Counted from the first letter of the stretch, positions 50,557 to 60,158 are shown. The stretch is 64,000 nt of DNA from CAWDVK01 sp963805715 (GCA_963805715.1 CAWDVK010000005.1:62001-126000), one strand, 5' to 3'. Notes: generated from the sequence alone by a model not told the origin. Translations and numbers: made by a program.

Positions 50557-53181
50557 TTACCCCGAGGCCGCCCGGGGCTCAGGCTCGGCCAGCGTGACCT
50601 CGTGCGCCGGCTCGATCCCGGCCAGTTCCTGCAGCTCGATCTGGCTGACATGCCCGGCCGCCCGCACGTCCGCGCTGGCCGCGGCCAGCGCGTCCAGCCG
50701 GTCCCGCGGCGCGGTCAGGGCCAGCCGGGCGACCGGGGCCCGCATCGGCAGCCGGGCCGCGGATTTCGCCTTCCTGATGGCCGCGATCGCCGCGCTGGCC
50801 GCGGTCAGCGCGGCGTCGTCGCCCGGCCCGGCCAGGGCCAGCAGGCGCTGGGGCTCCGGCCAGGGCGCACGGTGCACCGAGCCGTCCCGCCACCAGGACC
50901 ACGCCTCCTCGGTCACATACGGCAGGAACGGCGCGAATAGCCGCAGGATGACTGAAAGCGCCGCCCGCAGCGCGGCGATCGCGGACCCGGCCGCCGCAGG
51001 CCCGCGATCGCCGTAGCCGCGCGGCTTCACCAGCTCCAGGTAGTCGTCGCAGAACGACCAGAAGAACCGCTCGGCCTGGTCCAGCGCGAGTGCGTGGTCG
51101 TAGGACTCGAAGGCGACCGTGCACTCCGCCGTGACCAGCGCCAGCCTGCGCAGCATGGCCTGGTCGAGCGGCTCGGTGACCGGCAGCTCGCCGGCCTGGC
51201 CGGGGGCCTGCATGCCGAGCACGAACCGGCTCGCGTTGAGGATCTTGACCGCGAGCCGGCGCCCGATCTTCAGCTGCCCGGCGTCGAAGGTGGTGTCCAC
51301 GCCCAGCCGGGCACTGGCCGCCCAGTAGCGGACCGCGTCGCTGCCGTGCTCGCGCAGCAGGTCCGTCGGCGTCAGCACGTTTCCCCGGGATTTGGACATC
51401 TTCTTGCGGTCGGGATCGAGGATCCAGCCGGAGATGGCCGAATGCCGCCAGGGCAGCACGCCGTGCTCGAGGTGCGCGCGCAGGATCGTGTAGAACAGCC
51501 AGGTCCTGATGATCTCGTGCGCCTGCGGCCGCAGGTCCATCGGGAAGACCCGGCGGAACAGGTCGTCGTCGCCGGGCCAGCCGCCCTCGATCTGCGGCGT
51601 CAGCGACGAGGTGGCCCAGGTGTCCAGCACGTCAGGATCAGCGGTGAAGCCGCCCGGCTCGTCCCGCTGGCCAGGCTGGTACCCGGCGGGCACGTCGGCC
51701 GCCGGGTCGACGGGCAGCGACTCGCCGGCGGGCAGGATCGGCCGCGACCGGTCGGCCGCGCCGCCCGGGCCGAGCGGGTACCAGACCGGTATCGGCACCC
51801 CCGAGTAGCGCTGGCGGCTGACCAGCCAGTCACCGGTCAGGCCCGCCACCCAGTTCTCGTACCGCGACCGCATGTGCGGCGGGTGCCAGGACAGCTCGCG
51901 CCCGCGGTCCAGCAGCGCGGCGCGCAGCTTCTCGTCCCGCCCGCCGCTGCGGAGGTACCACTGCCGGGTGCTGATGATCTCCAGCGGCTGCTCGCCCTTC
52001 TCGTAGAACTTCACCGGATGCCGGATCGGCTCGGGCTCGCCGCGCAGCGAGCCGGCCGCCGCCAGCATCTCGGCGATCCGCTTGCGCGCTGCCCGCACCG
52101 GCAGCCCGGCCAGCTGTGCGTAGACACCGGCCGGCCCGGTCCCGGCAATGCCGGGCGGCGGGGCCGGCCGCAGCCGGCCGTCCGGCCCGATGACCGGCCG
52201 GGTCTCCAGCTGCAGGTCCCGCCACCAGGTCACGTCGGTGGTGTCGCCGAACGTGCAGACCATGGCCAGGCCGGTGCCCTTGGCCGGGTCCGCCAGCCGG
52301 TGCGCCAGGATCGGCACGCCGACGCCGAACAGCGGCGTCCGCGCCACGCTGCCGAACAGCGGCGCGTACCGCTCGTCGTCCGGGTGCGCCAGCACGGCCA
52401 CGCAGGCAGGCAGCAGCTCGGGCCGGGTGGTGGCAATGACCAGCTCGCCCTGGCCCGGCAGGCCGGCGTCGAGCCCGAACGCCAGCCGGTAGTACGCGCC
52501 TGGCACCTCGCGTTCCTCGACCTCGGCCTGGGCCACCGCGGTGCCGAAGGTCACGTCCCAGAGCGTCGGCCCGTCCGCCTGGTAGGCCTCGCCCCTGGCC
52601 AGGTTGCGCAGGAAAGCGCGCTGCGAGATGGCCTGGACCCGGTCATCGATGGTGCGGTAACTGGTGTCCCAGTCCACGGACAGGCCCAGCTGGCGCCAGA
52701 CCTGCGCGTAGGCACGCTCGTCCTGCCCGGCGAGCTCCCCGCACAGCTCGACGAAGTTGCGCCGGGAGACGGGCTGCTGGCCGGCCCGGCGGCCGGCCCG
52801 CCGTCCTGCGCCGGACCGGGGAGCACCAGCCCTGGCTGGTAGGGCAGCGACGGATCGCAGCGCACCCCGTAGTAGATCTGCGTGCGCCGCTCCGACGGCA
52901 GGCCGTTGTCGTCCCACCCGATGGGATAGAAGACTGCCCGGCCGCGCATTCGCCAGAAGCGGGCGAGCGTGTCGGTCTGGGTGTAGGAGAAGACGTGCCC
53001 GATGTGCACGGACCCGCTGGCCGTCAGCGGCGGCGTGTCGATGGCGTAGACGTCATCGCGGCGGGCGGAGCGGTCAAACTTGTACTACACGCTCCTGTTC
53101 CCAGCGCCGCGCCCACTTGTCCTCCAGGCCGTCCAGCGTCGGCCTGGCCGGTGCGGAACGAGGGGGTTCATGGCTGCTCAT
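50557..53181 (-). pseudogene. valS: Valyl-tRNA synthetase (archaeal-like type) with two frameshifts
   Basis: Class I tRNA ligase charging tRNA-Val. Start MSSHEPPRSAPARPTLDGLEDKW at 53181; HIGH motif SGSVHIGHVF; YYGVRCDPSLPYQPG; SRRNFVELCGELAGQDE; KMSKS motif DRKKMSKSRGNVLTP; anticodon-binding part to 50557. An extra base near 53084-53088 breaks ERVYKFDR (the frame hits TGA). A compensating loss lies near 52780-52830, between the LPYQPG and SRRNF blocks. The total of 2625 bases is a multiple of three. A 786-residue ORF from 52917 is open but lacks the HIGH region. For an essential gene this points to sequencing error, or to a second functional copy elsewhere. Confidence 0.86.
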
Positions 53182-53262
53182 ACCGCTGAGGATAGCGCCT
53201 GCGGGGGCGGCCGGTCAGGCAGCCAGCCGCGGCGCCTCCGGCCGCCTCGTAGGGTGGAACGC

Positions 53263-54288
53263 ATGGAGATGCGAGTAATCGGAAGCACCGGAGTCAGGGT
53301 CAGCCCGCTGTGCCTCGGCGCGATGATGTTCGGCGCCTGGGGCAATCCCGACCACGACGAGTCGGCGAAAATCATCCAGCGCGCGCTGGATGCGGGCATC
53401 AGTTTCATCGACACGGCCGATGTCTATTCGGCCGGGGAATCCGAGCAGATCGTCGGCCAGGCGCTGGCCGGGGGGCGGCGTAACCACGTCGTGCTGGCCA
53501 CCAAGGCGCACGGGACGATGGGCCGCGACGTGAACGAGCAGGGCAACTCCCGGCGCTGGCTGATCCGCGAGTGCGAGAACAGCCTGCGCCGCCTGGGCAC
53601 GGACTATATCGACCTGTACCAGATCCACCGGCCCGAGCCGGAGACCGACATCGACGAGACGCTCGGCGCGCTGACCGACCTGATCAGGGCCGGGAAGATC
53701 CGCTACGCGGGCAGCTCGACCTTCCCGCCGTCGCAGATCGTCGAGGCGCAGTGGACCGCGCAGCACCGCGGCCGGGAGCGCTTCGTCTGCGAGCAGCCGC
53801 CCTACTCGATCCTGGTTCGCGGCGTCGAGGCCGAGGTGCTGCCGGTCTGCCAGGACTACAAGATGGGCGTGATCCCGTGGGGCCCGCTGGCCAGCGGCTG
53901 GCTGTCCGGCCGCTACCGCGAGAACGCCGAGCTGCCGGTGAGCACCAGGGCGGAGCGGCTCCCGCAGCGCTTCGACATGAGCCTGCCGGGCAACCAGGCC
54001 AAGCTGGAGGCGGCCGAGCAGCTGGCCAGGCTCGCCGAAGAGGCTGGCTTGTCGCTGATCCACCTGGCGCTCGCGTTCGTGCTCAATCATCCGGCGGTGA
54101 CCTCGGCGATCATCGGGCCGCGCACGATGGAGCACCTGGAGGCCCAGCTGGGGGCAGCCAACGTCCGGCTCAGCCGGGACGTGCTGGACCGGATCGACGA
54201 GATCGTGCCGCCCGGCACCAACCTCAACCCGCCGGATCGTGGCTACGAGCCGCCGGCCCTGACTGACCCGTCGCGGCGCCGCCGCTGA
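53263..54288 (+). CDS. Aldo/keto reductase
   Basis: NADPH-dependent reductase of 341 residues, (beta/alpha)8 barrel of the AKR superfamily (YajO/PhrI-like group). Catalytic residues Asp50 and Tyr55 (DTADVY), Lys81 (ATKAHG) and His122 (QIHRPE) are all present. The cofactor end has SAIIGPRTMEHLEAQLGAA. Likely reduces aldehydes or ketones; substrate unknown. ATGs at 53263 and 53269 are possible. It is divergent from valS, with 81 bases between the starts. A strong hairpin follows at 54328. Confidence 0.93.
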   Translation: MEMRVIGSTGVRVSPLCLGAMMFGAWGNPDHDESAKIIQRALDAGISFIDTADVYSAGESEQIVGQALAGGRRNHVVLATKAHGTMGRDVNEQGNSRRWLIRECENSLRRLGTDYIDLYQIHRPEPETDIDETLGALTDLIRAGKIRYAGSSTFPPSQIVEAQWTAQHRGRERFVCEQPPYSILVRGVEAEVLPVCQDYKMGVIPWGPLASGWLSGRYRENAELPVSTRAERLPQRFDMSLPGNQAKLEAAEQLARLAEEAGLSLIHLALAFVLNHPAVTSAIIGPRTMEHLEAQLGAANVRLSRDVLDRIDEIVPPGTNLNPPDRGYEPPALTDPSRRRR

Positions 54289-54327
54289 GCCGCCGCGGGC
54301 TAGCGCCTGCGCGGTCGGCTAGCGGAG

Positions 54328-54366
54328 CCCCCCGGGCCCGGCCACTGCAACGGCCAGGCCGGGGGG
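54328..54366. terminator. GC-rich hairpin after the aldo/keto reductase gene
   Basis: CCCCCCGGGCCCGGCC (54328-54343) pairs with GGCCAGGCCGGGGGG (54352-54366) around an eight-base loop, giving a stem of about 14 pairs with a bulge. It lies 40 bases after the stop. The following ATAAAAGG is A-rich rather than T-rich on the + strand. A factor-independent terminator of the GC-hairpin type common in actinomycetes is likely. Confidence 0.65.
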
Positions 54367-54570
54367 ACCGATAAAAGGCCAGGCCGGGTAGGCCCGGCAG
54401 GCCAGAAGTTTCTTTGCGTTAATTGTTATCAAATAGGCCACCAGATTGCGGCCGACCGGCCGGCGCATTCTGGGCCGTCGGTTACCCTTCGGTCAGTGCT
54501 GCCTGGCGGGAACGTGCGGGACCTGTGCTGCATGGGTCGATGCTGTGACGCGTGAGCGGGAGGTGCGCGA

Positions 54571-55641
54571 GTGGGTCTGACCAGCCCCGTCCTGGTCTAC
54601 CTGCTGGCCGGAGCAGGGATCGTGCTGCTCGCGGCAATGCTCTGGTACTGGCCACGGCTGGCGGGCCGCGGCTGGCGGCCGGTGGTCCTGCGGGCTGCCG
54701 CCGTGTGCGTTCTGCAGGCCTGCGTGCTCAGCCTGATCTTCGTCATGGTCAACCGGTCGTACGTGTTCTACTCCTCCTGGTCGGACCTGCTGGGATCGGA
54801 CACCGGCACGGGCACGGTGCTGGCTGTCGACGGCGGAAGCAGCCAGCTCTCGGCGGCGACCCGGGTGACCGCGTCCTCGGCCGTCACGATCCCCGGCCAC
54901 CACGGCGCGGTCGGCGTCCTGCAGGCGGTCCGGTTCCGCGGCCAGCTGTCCGGCGTCACCGTGAGCGGCCATATTTACCTGCCGCCGGGGTACCCGCAGC
55001 CCGGCCGCCGGTACCCGGTGATCATGGCCGTGTCGGGCCAGGCGGCCAGCACCAGCTCCCCCTACGGCGCCGCGCGGCTGGCCGCCTCGGCGGCGGTGCA
55101 GATAGCCAGCGGCAAGCTCAGGCCCGTCATCCTGGTCGTGCTGCCCGCCGCGCTCGGTGCCGATCAGGGCTGCCTGAACGTGCCGGGCAGCACGCAGGCT
55201 GGCATGTTCTACGCCCAGGACCTCCCGGCGGCGCTGGAGACCGGCTATCACGCGAGCGCGGTGGCGAGCCGGTGGGCACTGCTCGGCGATGCGGCGGGCG
55301 GCTACTGCGCGCTGCAGCTGGCCATGGACAACTCCACCGTGTTCTCGGCTGCCGCCGTGCCTAGCCGGAGCTACGCCGGGCCGCCCGGCTCGCACGAGGC
55401 CGGCAACAGCCCGCAGATCAGGAACCAGCAGAACCTGATCTGGCAGCTCCGGCACCTGCCGATGCAGCCGGTGTCCATCCTGTTCGCCGGGCCCGGCCAG
55501 AAGACGGCAAGCCGGGGTCCGGCCGCCGCGTTCATCTCGCTGGTCCGGCGCCCGATGCGGGTGACCGTGGCCGGCCTGAGCCCGGGCACCACGCCGCTCG
55601 CGCCGGTGCTGGACTGGATCGGGCGGGAGCTGGGAGCTTGA
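54571..55641 (+). CDS. Membrane-anchored esterase-like protein lacking catalytic Ser and His (pseudoenzyme)
   Basis: A 356-residue paralogue of the next gene. N-terminal membrane segments (6-30, 38-60) lead to an extracytoplasmic alpha/beta hydrolase domain of the esterase D/mycolyltransferase-like group: HIYLPPGYPQPGRRYPVIMAVSG, FYAQDLPAAL. At the nucleophile elbow it reads LLGDAAGGY, with Ala241 where the neighbour has Ser272 (MGYSTGG). Near the C-terminus GLSPGTTPL replaces the neighbour's PQGGHNF with the catalytic His. So hydrolysis is not expected; a structural or regulatory role is inferred. The frame is fully open and codon use is normal, arguing against a decayed gene. GTG start with GGGAGGTG upstream. 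Confidence 0.85.
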   Translation: MGLTSPVLVYLLAGAGIVLLAAMLWYWPRLAGRGWRPVVLRAAAVCVLQACVLSLIFVMVNRSYVFYSSWSDLLGSDTGTGTVLAVDGGSSQLSAATRVTASSAVTIPGHHGAVGVLQAVRFRGQLSGVTVSGHIYLPPGYPQPGRRYPVIMAVSGQAASTSSPYGAARLAASAAVQIASGKLRPVILVVLPAALGADQGCLNVPGSTQAGMFYAQDLPAALETGYHASAVASRWALLGDAAGGYCALQLAMDNSTVFSAAAVPSRSYAGPPGSHEAGNSPQIRNQQNLIWQLRHLPMQPVSILFAGPGQKTASRGPAAAFISLVRRPMRVTVAGLSPGTTPLAPVLDWIGRELGA

Positions 55642-55742
55642 CTATGGCCGCAGGGACTATGGCCGCAGGGGCTACGGCTGCGGAGACTACGTGCTGAGAC
55701 TACGGCTGCTGAGACTACGGCTGCTGAGACTACGGCTGCTGA
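55640..55742. repeat. Degenerate 15-bp tandem array starting at the stop codon of the pseudoenzyme gene
   Basis: Seven units. Two are GACTATGGCCGCAGG, then a variant, a 13-base unit, and three GACTACGGCTGCTGA. The first begins with the last two bases of the TGA stop. The array reaches to 40 bases before the next gene's ATG. Confidence 0.85.
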
Positions 55743-55781
55743 GACCAGAGCCAGGGACCGCCGGATGCCGGGGCTGCTCTG

Positions 55782-57011
55782 ATGGGATTGACCAGCGGGT
55801 CCTTCACGACGCTGATGATCGTCGTCGCCGTCGCGTCGGTGCTCGCCGTCGTCTGGCTGTGGCCGCGGCTGGCCCGGGGCCGGCTGCTGAGCGTCGCGGG
55901 CAGGCTCGGGCTGATCGCGGCCAGCCAGGTCCTGGTGATCGCCGCTTTCCTTGTCGTGTTCAACGGGTACTTCGGCTTCTTCGGCACCTGGGCGGAACTG
56001 CTGGGCCGGGCCGGCAGCAGTCAGGTAGTGCCGGTCGTGCGCGCGGGCTCGCTATCACGCTCGGTCATCATCACGGCCACGGATCCAGGACCGCTGCCGG
56101 GCGGGAAGGCGCTGCCCAGATCCGGGCCCAGCGCGGCCGCGGCCGGCCCGAGCCTGACCGGCCCGGCGGGCCACGGGTCGGACAGCAGCCCGGCGCAGGC
56201 CGGCAGGCTGCTGATGGTGTCGATCATCGGCAGGCGCACCGGCATCAGCGTCGCCGGGGACTACGTCTACCTGCCGCCGCAGTACTTCCAGCCGGCCTAC
56301 GCCCGCGCCCGCTTCCCGGTGGTCCTGGTCATGACCGGCTATCCGGGATCGGCGCTAGCCATCGTGACGCGCCTGGGCGTGCCGTCCACCGCCGCCAGGC
56401 TGGTCGCGGCCAGGCTGGCCACGCCGGCGATCTACGTCATGATGAACGTCTCGCCGGTGATGCCGCGCGACACCGAGTGCACCAACGTGCCAGGCCCCCA
56501 GGTCGAGTCGTTCTTCGCCCGCGACGTGCCGCTGGCGATCGAGCAGGCGTTCCGGGCCCAGTCCAGCCCCGGCGGCTGGGCCGCCATGGGCTACTCCACC
56601 GGCGGCCTGTGCGCGACCAAGCTGGCGATGCTCAATCCGCGCCAGTTTCCGTCCGCGGTCGCGCTGGCTGGCTACTACAAGGCGCTCAGGGATCACACGA
56701 CCGGCAACCTGTATGGCGGCAGCAATGCCTACCGGAACGAGAACGACCCGTACTGGCGGCTGCAGCACCTCCCGGACCCGCCGGTTTCCGTGCTGGTGAC
56801 GTCCAGCAAGATCGGCGAGAAGACCTATCCCGGCGCGCTGAAGTTCCTCTCGCTGGTCAGGCCGCCCATGCGCGCGTACTCGCTGTTCCTGCCGCAGGGC
56901 GGTCACAATTTCGGCAGCTGGACCCGCGAGCTGCCGCAGTCGCTGGAGTGGCTCAGCCAGCGGCTGACCCCGGCGGTGCCGGCCGGCGGCCAGCCGTTCG
57001 TGCGCAGCTGA
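55782..57011 (+). CDS. Membrane-anchored esterase (esterase D/mycolyltransferase-like), catalytic copy
   Basis: A 409-residue exported esterase. N-terminal membrane segments (about 9-30 and 42-60) are followed by a Gly/Pro/Ser linker and the hydrolase domain: DYVYLPPQYFQPAYARARFPVVLVMTGYPG, FFARDVPLAIEQAF, nucleophile Ser272 in MGYSTGGLCA, and His375 in PQGGHNFGSW. The fold group includes Ag85-type mycolyltransferases and S-formylglutathione hydrolases; the substrate is unknown, perhaps a cell-envelope lipid. It follows its catalytically dead paralogue by 140 bases in the same direction, so the two may be expressed together. Confidence 0.9.
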   Translation: MGLTSGSFTTLMIVVAVASVLAVVWLWPRLARGRLLSVAGRLGLIAASQVLVIAAFLVVFNGYFGFFGTWAELLGRAGSSQVVPVVRAGSLSRSVIITATDPGPLPGGKALPRSGPSAAAAGPSLTGPAGHGSDSSPAQAGRLLMVSIIGRRTGISVAGDYVYLPPQYFQPAYARARFPVVLVMTGYPGSALAIVTRLGVPSTAARLVAARLATPAIYVMMNVSPVMPRDTECTNVPGPQVESFFARDVPLAIEQAFRAQSSPGGWAAMGYSTGGLCATKLAMLNPRQFPSAVALAGYYKALRDHTTGNLYGGSNAYRNENDPYWRLQHLPDPPVSVLVTSSKIGEKTYPGALKFLSLVRPPMRAYSLFLPQGGHNFGSWTRELPQSLEWLSQRLTPAVPAGGQPFVRS

Positions 57012-57032
57012 GAGCGTGCCGCGCTCCTCCTG

Positions 57033-57122
57033 CTGGCACGCGCTCCGCTGGCACGCGCTCCGCTGGCACGCGCTCCGCTGGCACGCGCTCCGCTGGCACG
57101 CGCTCCGCTGGCACGCGCTCCG
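57033..57122. repeat. Tandem array, 6 x 15 bp, between convergent genes
   Basis: Six perfect units CTGGCACGCGCTCCG between the esterase stop (57009-57011) and the LLM gene stop (57126-57128). The LLM stop is a one-base variant of the same unit, with CTGTCA in place of CTGGCA, so the array grew from the end of that gene. Confidence 0.93.
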
Positions 57123-57125
57123 CTG

Positions 57126-58046
57126 TCAGGCGCCCGGTGCCAGGGCCCGCAGGATCTCCCCGGCCCGGCTGGCCGCGGCGGCCGGGTCACCATCCGGCGT
57201 TCCGATCAGCGGATCCCAGTTCAGGTCATAAAAGACCTCGGTGACTCCCTGGCCCGCCAGCCAGTCAGCGTCGGCCCGGATCTGCTCGTAGCTGCCGGAC
57301 AGCAGCAGCCGCCGGCCGTCGGGCCCGGCTGCCTCGGCCCCGGCCCGGACGACGCCGCGGCAGGCGATCCTGATCGCGTCAGGGTCACGGCCGGCTGCCT
57401 GCGCCGCGTCGCGGATGATTCCGATCTGCTCGCCGATCCTGGACAGGTCCGTCCGGCTGGCGGTGACCCATCCGTCGGCGATCCGGCCGACCCGCTCCAG
57501 CGCCGGCCTGGCCATGCCGCCCAGCAGGATGGGCGGGCCGCCGGGCTGCACCGGGCTGGGGGCCATCGTTCCGCGCGGAACCTGGTAGAACTCTCCGTCG
57601 AACTCGCTGATCCCGTCCGCCCAGAGCGCCCGCAGCACCCGGACGAACTCGGTGCTGCGGGCGCCGCGCCGCTGCATCGACGCGCCGGTCAGCGCGAACT
57701 CCTCCGGCATCCAGCCGATCCCGAGGCCGAGATCGAGCCGCCCGGCCGACAGCAGGTCGACCGTGGCCGCCTCCTTGGCCAGGTAGGCGGGTGACACGAA
57801 CGGCAGGTTGATGATCGCGACGCCGAGCCGGATCCGGGACGTCACGGCCGCGGTGTAGGCGAGCGCGGTCATCGGGTCCAGCACGCTCTGGTACACCGGG
57901 TCCATGCGCGAGCCCGCCGGGATCAGCAGCCGCTGGAAGCTCCAGAGCGAGGCATAGCCAGCCTCCTCAGCCAGCCGGGAGAACGAAACGATGTTGCCGG
58001 GGGTGGCCCAGATGCCGGAGACGGGCAGGCCGAAACCAATATCCAT
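57126..58046 (-). CDS. LLM-class F420-dependent oxidoreductase
   Basis: Luciferase-like TIM-barrel oxidoreductase of 306 residues, probably using coenzyme F420. Seen are MDIGFGLPVSGIWATPGNIVSFSRLAEEAGYASLW, DPMTALAYTAAVTSRIRLGVAIINLPFVSPAYLAKEAATVDLLSAGRLDLGLGIGW, and PPILLGGMARPALERVGRIADGWV. The pattern matches actinobacterial TIGR03619-like proteins. Substrate unknown. The ATG at 58046 fits the family N-terminus, with AAGGTG upstream. It is divergent from the DinB-like gene at 58192. Confidence 0.92.
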   Translation of the reverse strand: MDIGFGLPVSGIWATPGNIVSFSRLAEEAGYASLWSFQRLLIPAGSRMDPVYQSVLDPMTALAYTAAVTSRIRLGVAIINLPFVSPAYLAKEAATVDLLSAGRLDLGLGIGWMPEEFALTGASMQRRGARSTEFVRVLRALWADGISEFDGEFYQVPRGTMAPSPVQPGGPPILLGGMARPALERVGRIADGWVTASRTDLSRIGEQIGIIRDAAQAAGRDPDAIRIACRGVVRAGAEAAGPDGRRLLLSGSYEQIRADADWLAGQGVTEVFYDLNWDPLIGTPDGDPAAAASRAGEILRALAPGA

Positions 58047-58191
58047 TCTGGACACCTTAACCGGGGTCGCTGGTGTCGTGCGGGCGGGCTGCGAGGCGAC
58101 CGGGCGGGCTGGATAGGCTCCGGGGTACGGCCTCGTTTCGCATGCCCGAGCCGTGACGTTCCCGACCTTCGCTTCCCGGATGGAGTCATCG

Positions 58192-58995
58192 ATGGGGTCC
58201 GACGCCCGCGCTAGCATCGCCGCCTTGCGCCATTCGCACGACCGGCTGACCGGACTTGTCCAGCCGCTGACTCCGGACGAGGTGAGCGCGCAGTCGTACT
58301 GCTCGGACTGGACCGTGGCCCAGGTACTGTCGCATCTCGGCAGCGGGGCCGAGATCTCGCTGCTGATGCTGCGTGCCGCGCTCGGCGAGGGCGAGCCCGC
58401 GGGCCAGGAAGCCTTCCAGGCGATCTGGGACGTGTGGAACGCCAAGAGCCCGGACGAGCAGGCCGCCGACGCGGTGGCCGCCGATGAGCAGCACGTCCGC
58501 ACCCTGGAGCAGCTGACCGATGAGCAGCTCGACCGGGCCAGGATGTCGTTCATCGGGATGGAGCTGGACGCGGCCGGCATCGTGAAGCTGCGGCTCGGCG
58601 AGCATGCCCTGCACACCTGGGACGTTGCGGTGATGCAGGACCCGGCGGCCACGGTCTCGCCCGACGCGGTCGCGCTGCTGGTCGACAACGTGCCGGGGTT
58701 CCTCGCCCCGCGGCTGGGCAAGCCGCTGGGCGAGCCGTTCTCGGTCCGGATCCGGACCACCGACCCGGAGCGCGACTACCTGCTGACCTCCGCCGAGGGG
58801 GTCGCGGTGATCGACTGGCCGGGGGAGCAGCCCGCCGCGGACGTGGCGGGCACCCGGGTGACCGAGGTCAGCATGCCGGCCGAGGCGCTGCTGCGGCTCG
58901 CCTACGGCCGCCTCGACCCCGAGCACACGCCGGAGTCGGTGTCCGGTGACCCGGCCGACCTTGACCGGCTGCGGAAGATCTTCCCTGGCTTCTGA
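58192..58995 (+). CDS. Maleylpyruvate isomerase-family mycothiol-dependent enzyme (DinB-like fold)
   Basis: A 267-residue protein of the mycothiol-dependent DinB-like superfamily. The N-terminal helical domain has LTGLVQPLTPDEVSAQSYCSDWTVAQVLSHLGSGAEI, with the metal-binding His in HLG, and LGEHALHTWDVAV with the second His pair. A C-terminal SCP2-like part follows. Such enzymes use mycothiol for isomerisation or detoxification. The start at 58192 is chosen by the GGAG eight bases upstream; a GTG at 58153 would add 13 residues. It is a distant relative of the gene at 60235. Confidence 0.88.
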   Translation: MGSDARASIAALRHSHDRLTGLVQPLTPDEVSAQSYCSDWTVAQVLSHLGSGAEISLLMLRAALGEGEPAGQEAFQAIWDVWNAKSPDEQAADAVAADEQHVRTLEQLTDEQLDRARMSFIGMELDAAGIVKLRLGEHALHTWDVAVMQDPAATVSPDAVALLVDNVPGFLAPRLGKPLGEPFSVRIRTTDPERDYLLTSAEGVAVIDWPGEQPAADVAGTRVTEVSMPAEALLRLAYGRLDPEHTPESVSGDPADLDRLRKIFPGF

Positions 58996-59043
58996 GCAGG
59001 CGGGCCGCGGGCTTACGCGAACGCAACGGGCCGGGCCGCGGGG

Positions 59044-60048
59044 TCAGGCCAGCGCGGCGAGCGCCAGGCTGGCCGCGTCCTCGGCGCAACCCCAGGAGAG
59101 CGTGATCCCGGCGCCGCCGTGCCCGTAGTTGTGCACGATGGTCAGGCCCGGGTAGGCGGCCTCGGCCTCCAGCCGGACGCCCGGCCGCACCGGCCGCAGC
59201 CCGGCCAGGTGCTCCAGCACGGTGGCGCCGCGCAGCCGCGGCTCGATCGCGGTGCACTCGCTGATGATCCGCGCGGCCGTGGCCGGGTCAGGCTCGCGGC
59301 TCCAGTTCGCGGCGTCCTTGGTGCCGCCCAGGACCACGGTCTGCTCATGCGGGAAGACATAGGTCAGCTGGCCGGGCTCCGCGCTGTCACCGACGAAGAA
59401 CCTGGTGATGCCGGGGTTCGACACGATGACGGCCTGGCCGCGGACCGCTGAGACGGCCGGATCGGGCACCAGGGCGCGTGCGCCAGCCCCGGAGCAGTTG
59501 ACGACCACCCGGGCGGCTGACTCACGGGCCGCTTCCGCCAGCGAGGAGTACCCGCGGCCGGCTCGCAGCTCGCCGCCTGCCGCAGCGAGCCGGTGCTCAA
59601 GATAGGCAAGGTACCTGCGCATCGAAACGACCGGCGCGGTGAACTCCCAGCCCGAGGCGTACCCGGCCGGAAGCTGGTCAGGGGCGCAGGCCGTGCGCTG
59701 GCCGACACCGTCGGTCCAGCCCGGCGGCCCGGCTGACGGCGGCTGCGGCGCGCGGTCGGCCACCGTGCCCGTGACCATGCGGACTCCGGCGGCCGGGTCG
59801 CCGGCCAGTTCGAGCAGGCGGCTCATCGTTACGCTGCCCCAGCGGGGGACCCGTTCGTCGGGGCCGACCAGGTGCGGGCCCCAGATCGCGCCGGCTACCG
59901 CCGAGGTGGTCTGCTGCGGGGCGCTCCGGGCATGAACGGCGACCCGGTGGCCGGCCTCGGCGAGCATGATCGCCGTGGTGAGGCCGGAAACGCCGGCTCC
60001 GATGACCAGGATGCCGGGCTCACTGCTGCTGGCGCTGCCGCTCTGCAC
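59044..60048 (-). CDS. FAD-dependent oxidoreductase of the D-amino-acid oxidase family
   Basis: Flavoprotein of about 334 residues. The FAD motif ILVIGAGVSGLTTAIMLAEAGHRVAVHAR is near the N-terminus; other blocks are TTSAVAGAIWGPHL, VVNCSGAGARALVPDP and RPVRPGVRLEAE, and the C-terminal YNYGHGG-type motif reads HNYGHGGAGITLSWGCAEDAA, typical of D-amino-acid oxidases. So oxidation of D-amino acids to keto acids is likely. The GTG at 60048 is the preferred start; ATGs farther upstream add a Pro/Ala-rich leader. It lies after the 15-bp array and shares direction with the gene at 60235. Confidence 0.9.
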   Translation of the reverse strand: MQSGSASSSEPGILVIGAGVSGLTTAIMLAEAGHRVAVHARSAPQQTTSAVAGAIWGPHLVGPDERVPRWGSVTMSRLLELAGDPAAGVRMVTGTVADRAPQPPSAGPPGWTDGVGQRTACAPDQLPAGYASGWEFTAPVVSMRRYLAYLEHRLAAAGGELRAGRGYSSLAEAARESAARVVVNCSGAGARALVPDPAVSAVRGQAVIVSNPGITRFFVGDSAEPGQLTYVFPHEQTVVLGGTKDAANWSREPDPATAARIISECTAIEPRLRGATVLEHLAGLRPVRPGVRLEAEAAYPGLTIVHNYGHGGAGITLSWGCAEDAASLALAALA

Positions 60049-60158
60049 GGCTCGACGATAGCGAGGCTGCGCGGGTGCCGGAGCCGGGCTCCCGTTTCGC
60101 ATGGCCGGACCGACGGCGTGGCAAGGCGAGGATGAGGGCTGCGCAGGCCCCACTCGGC

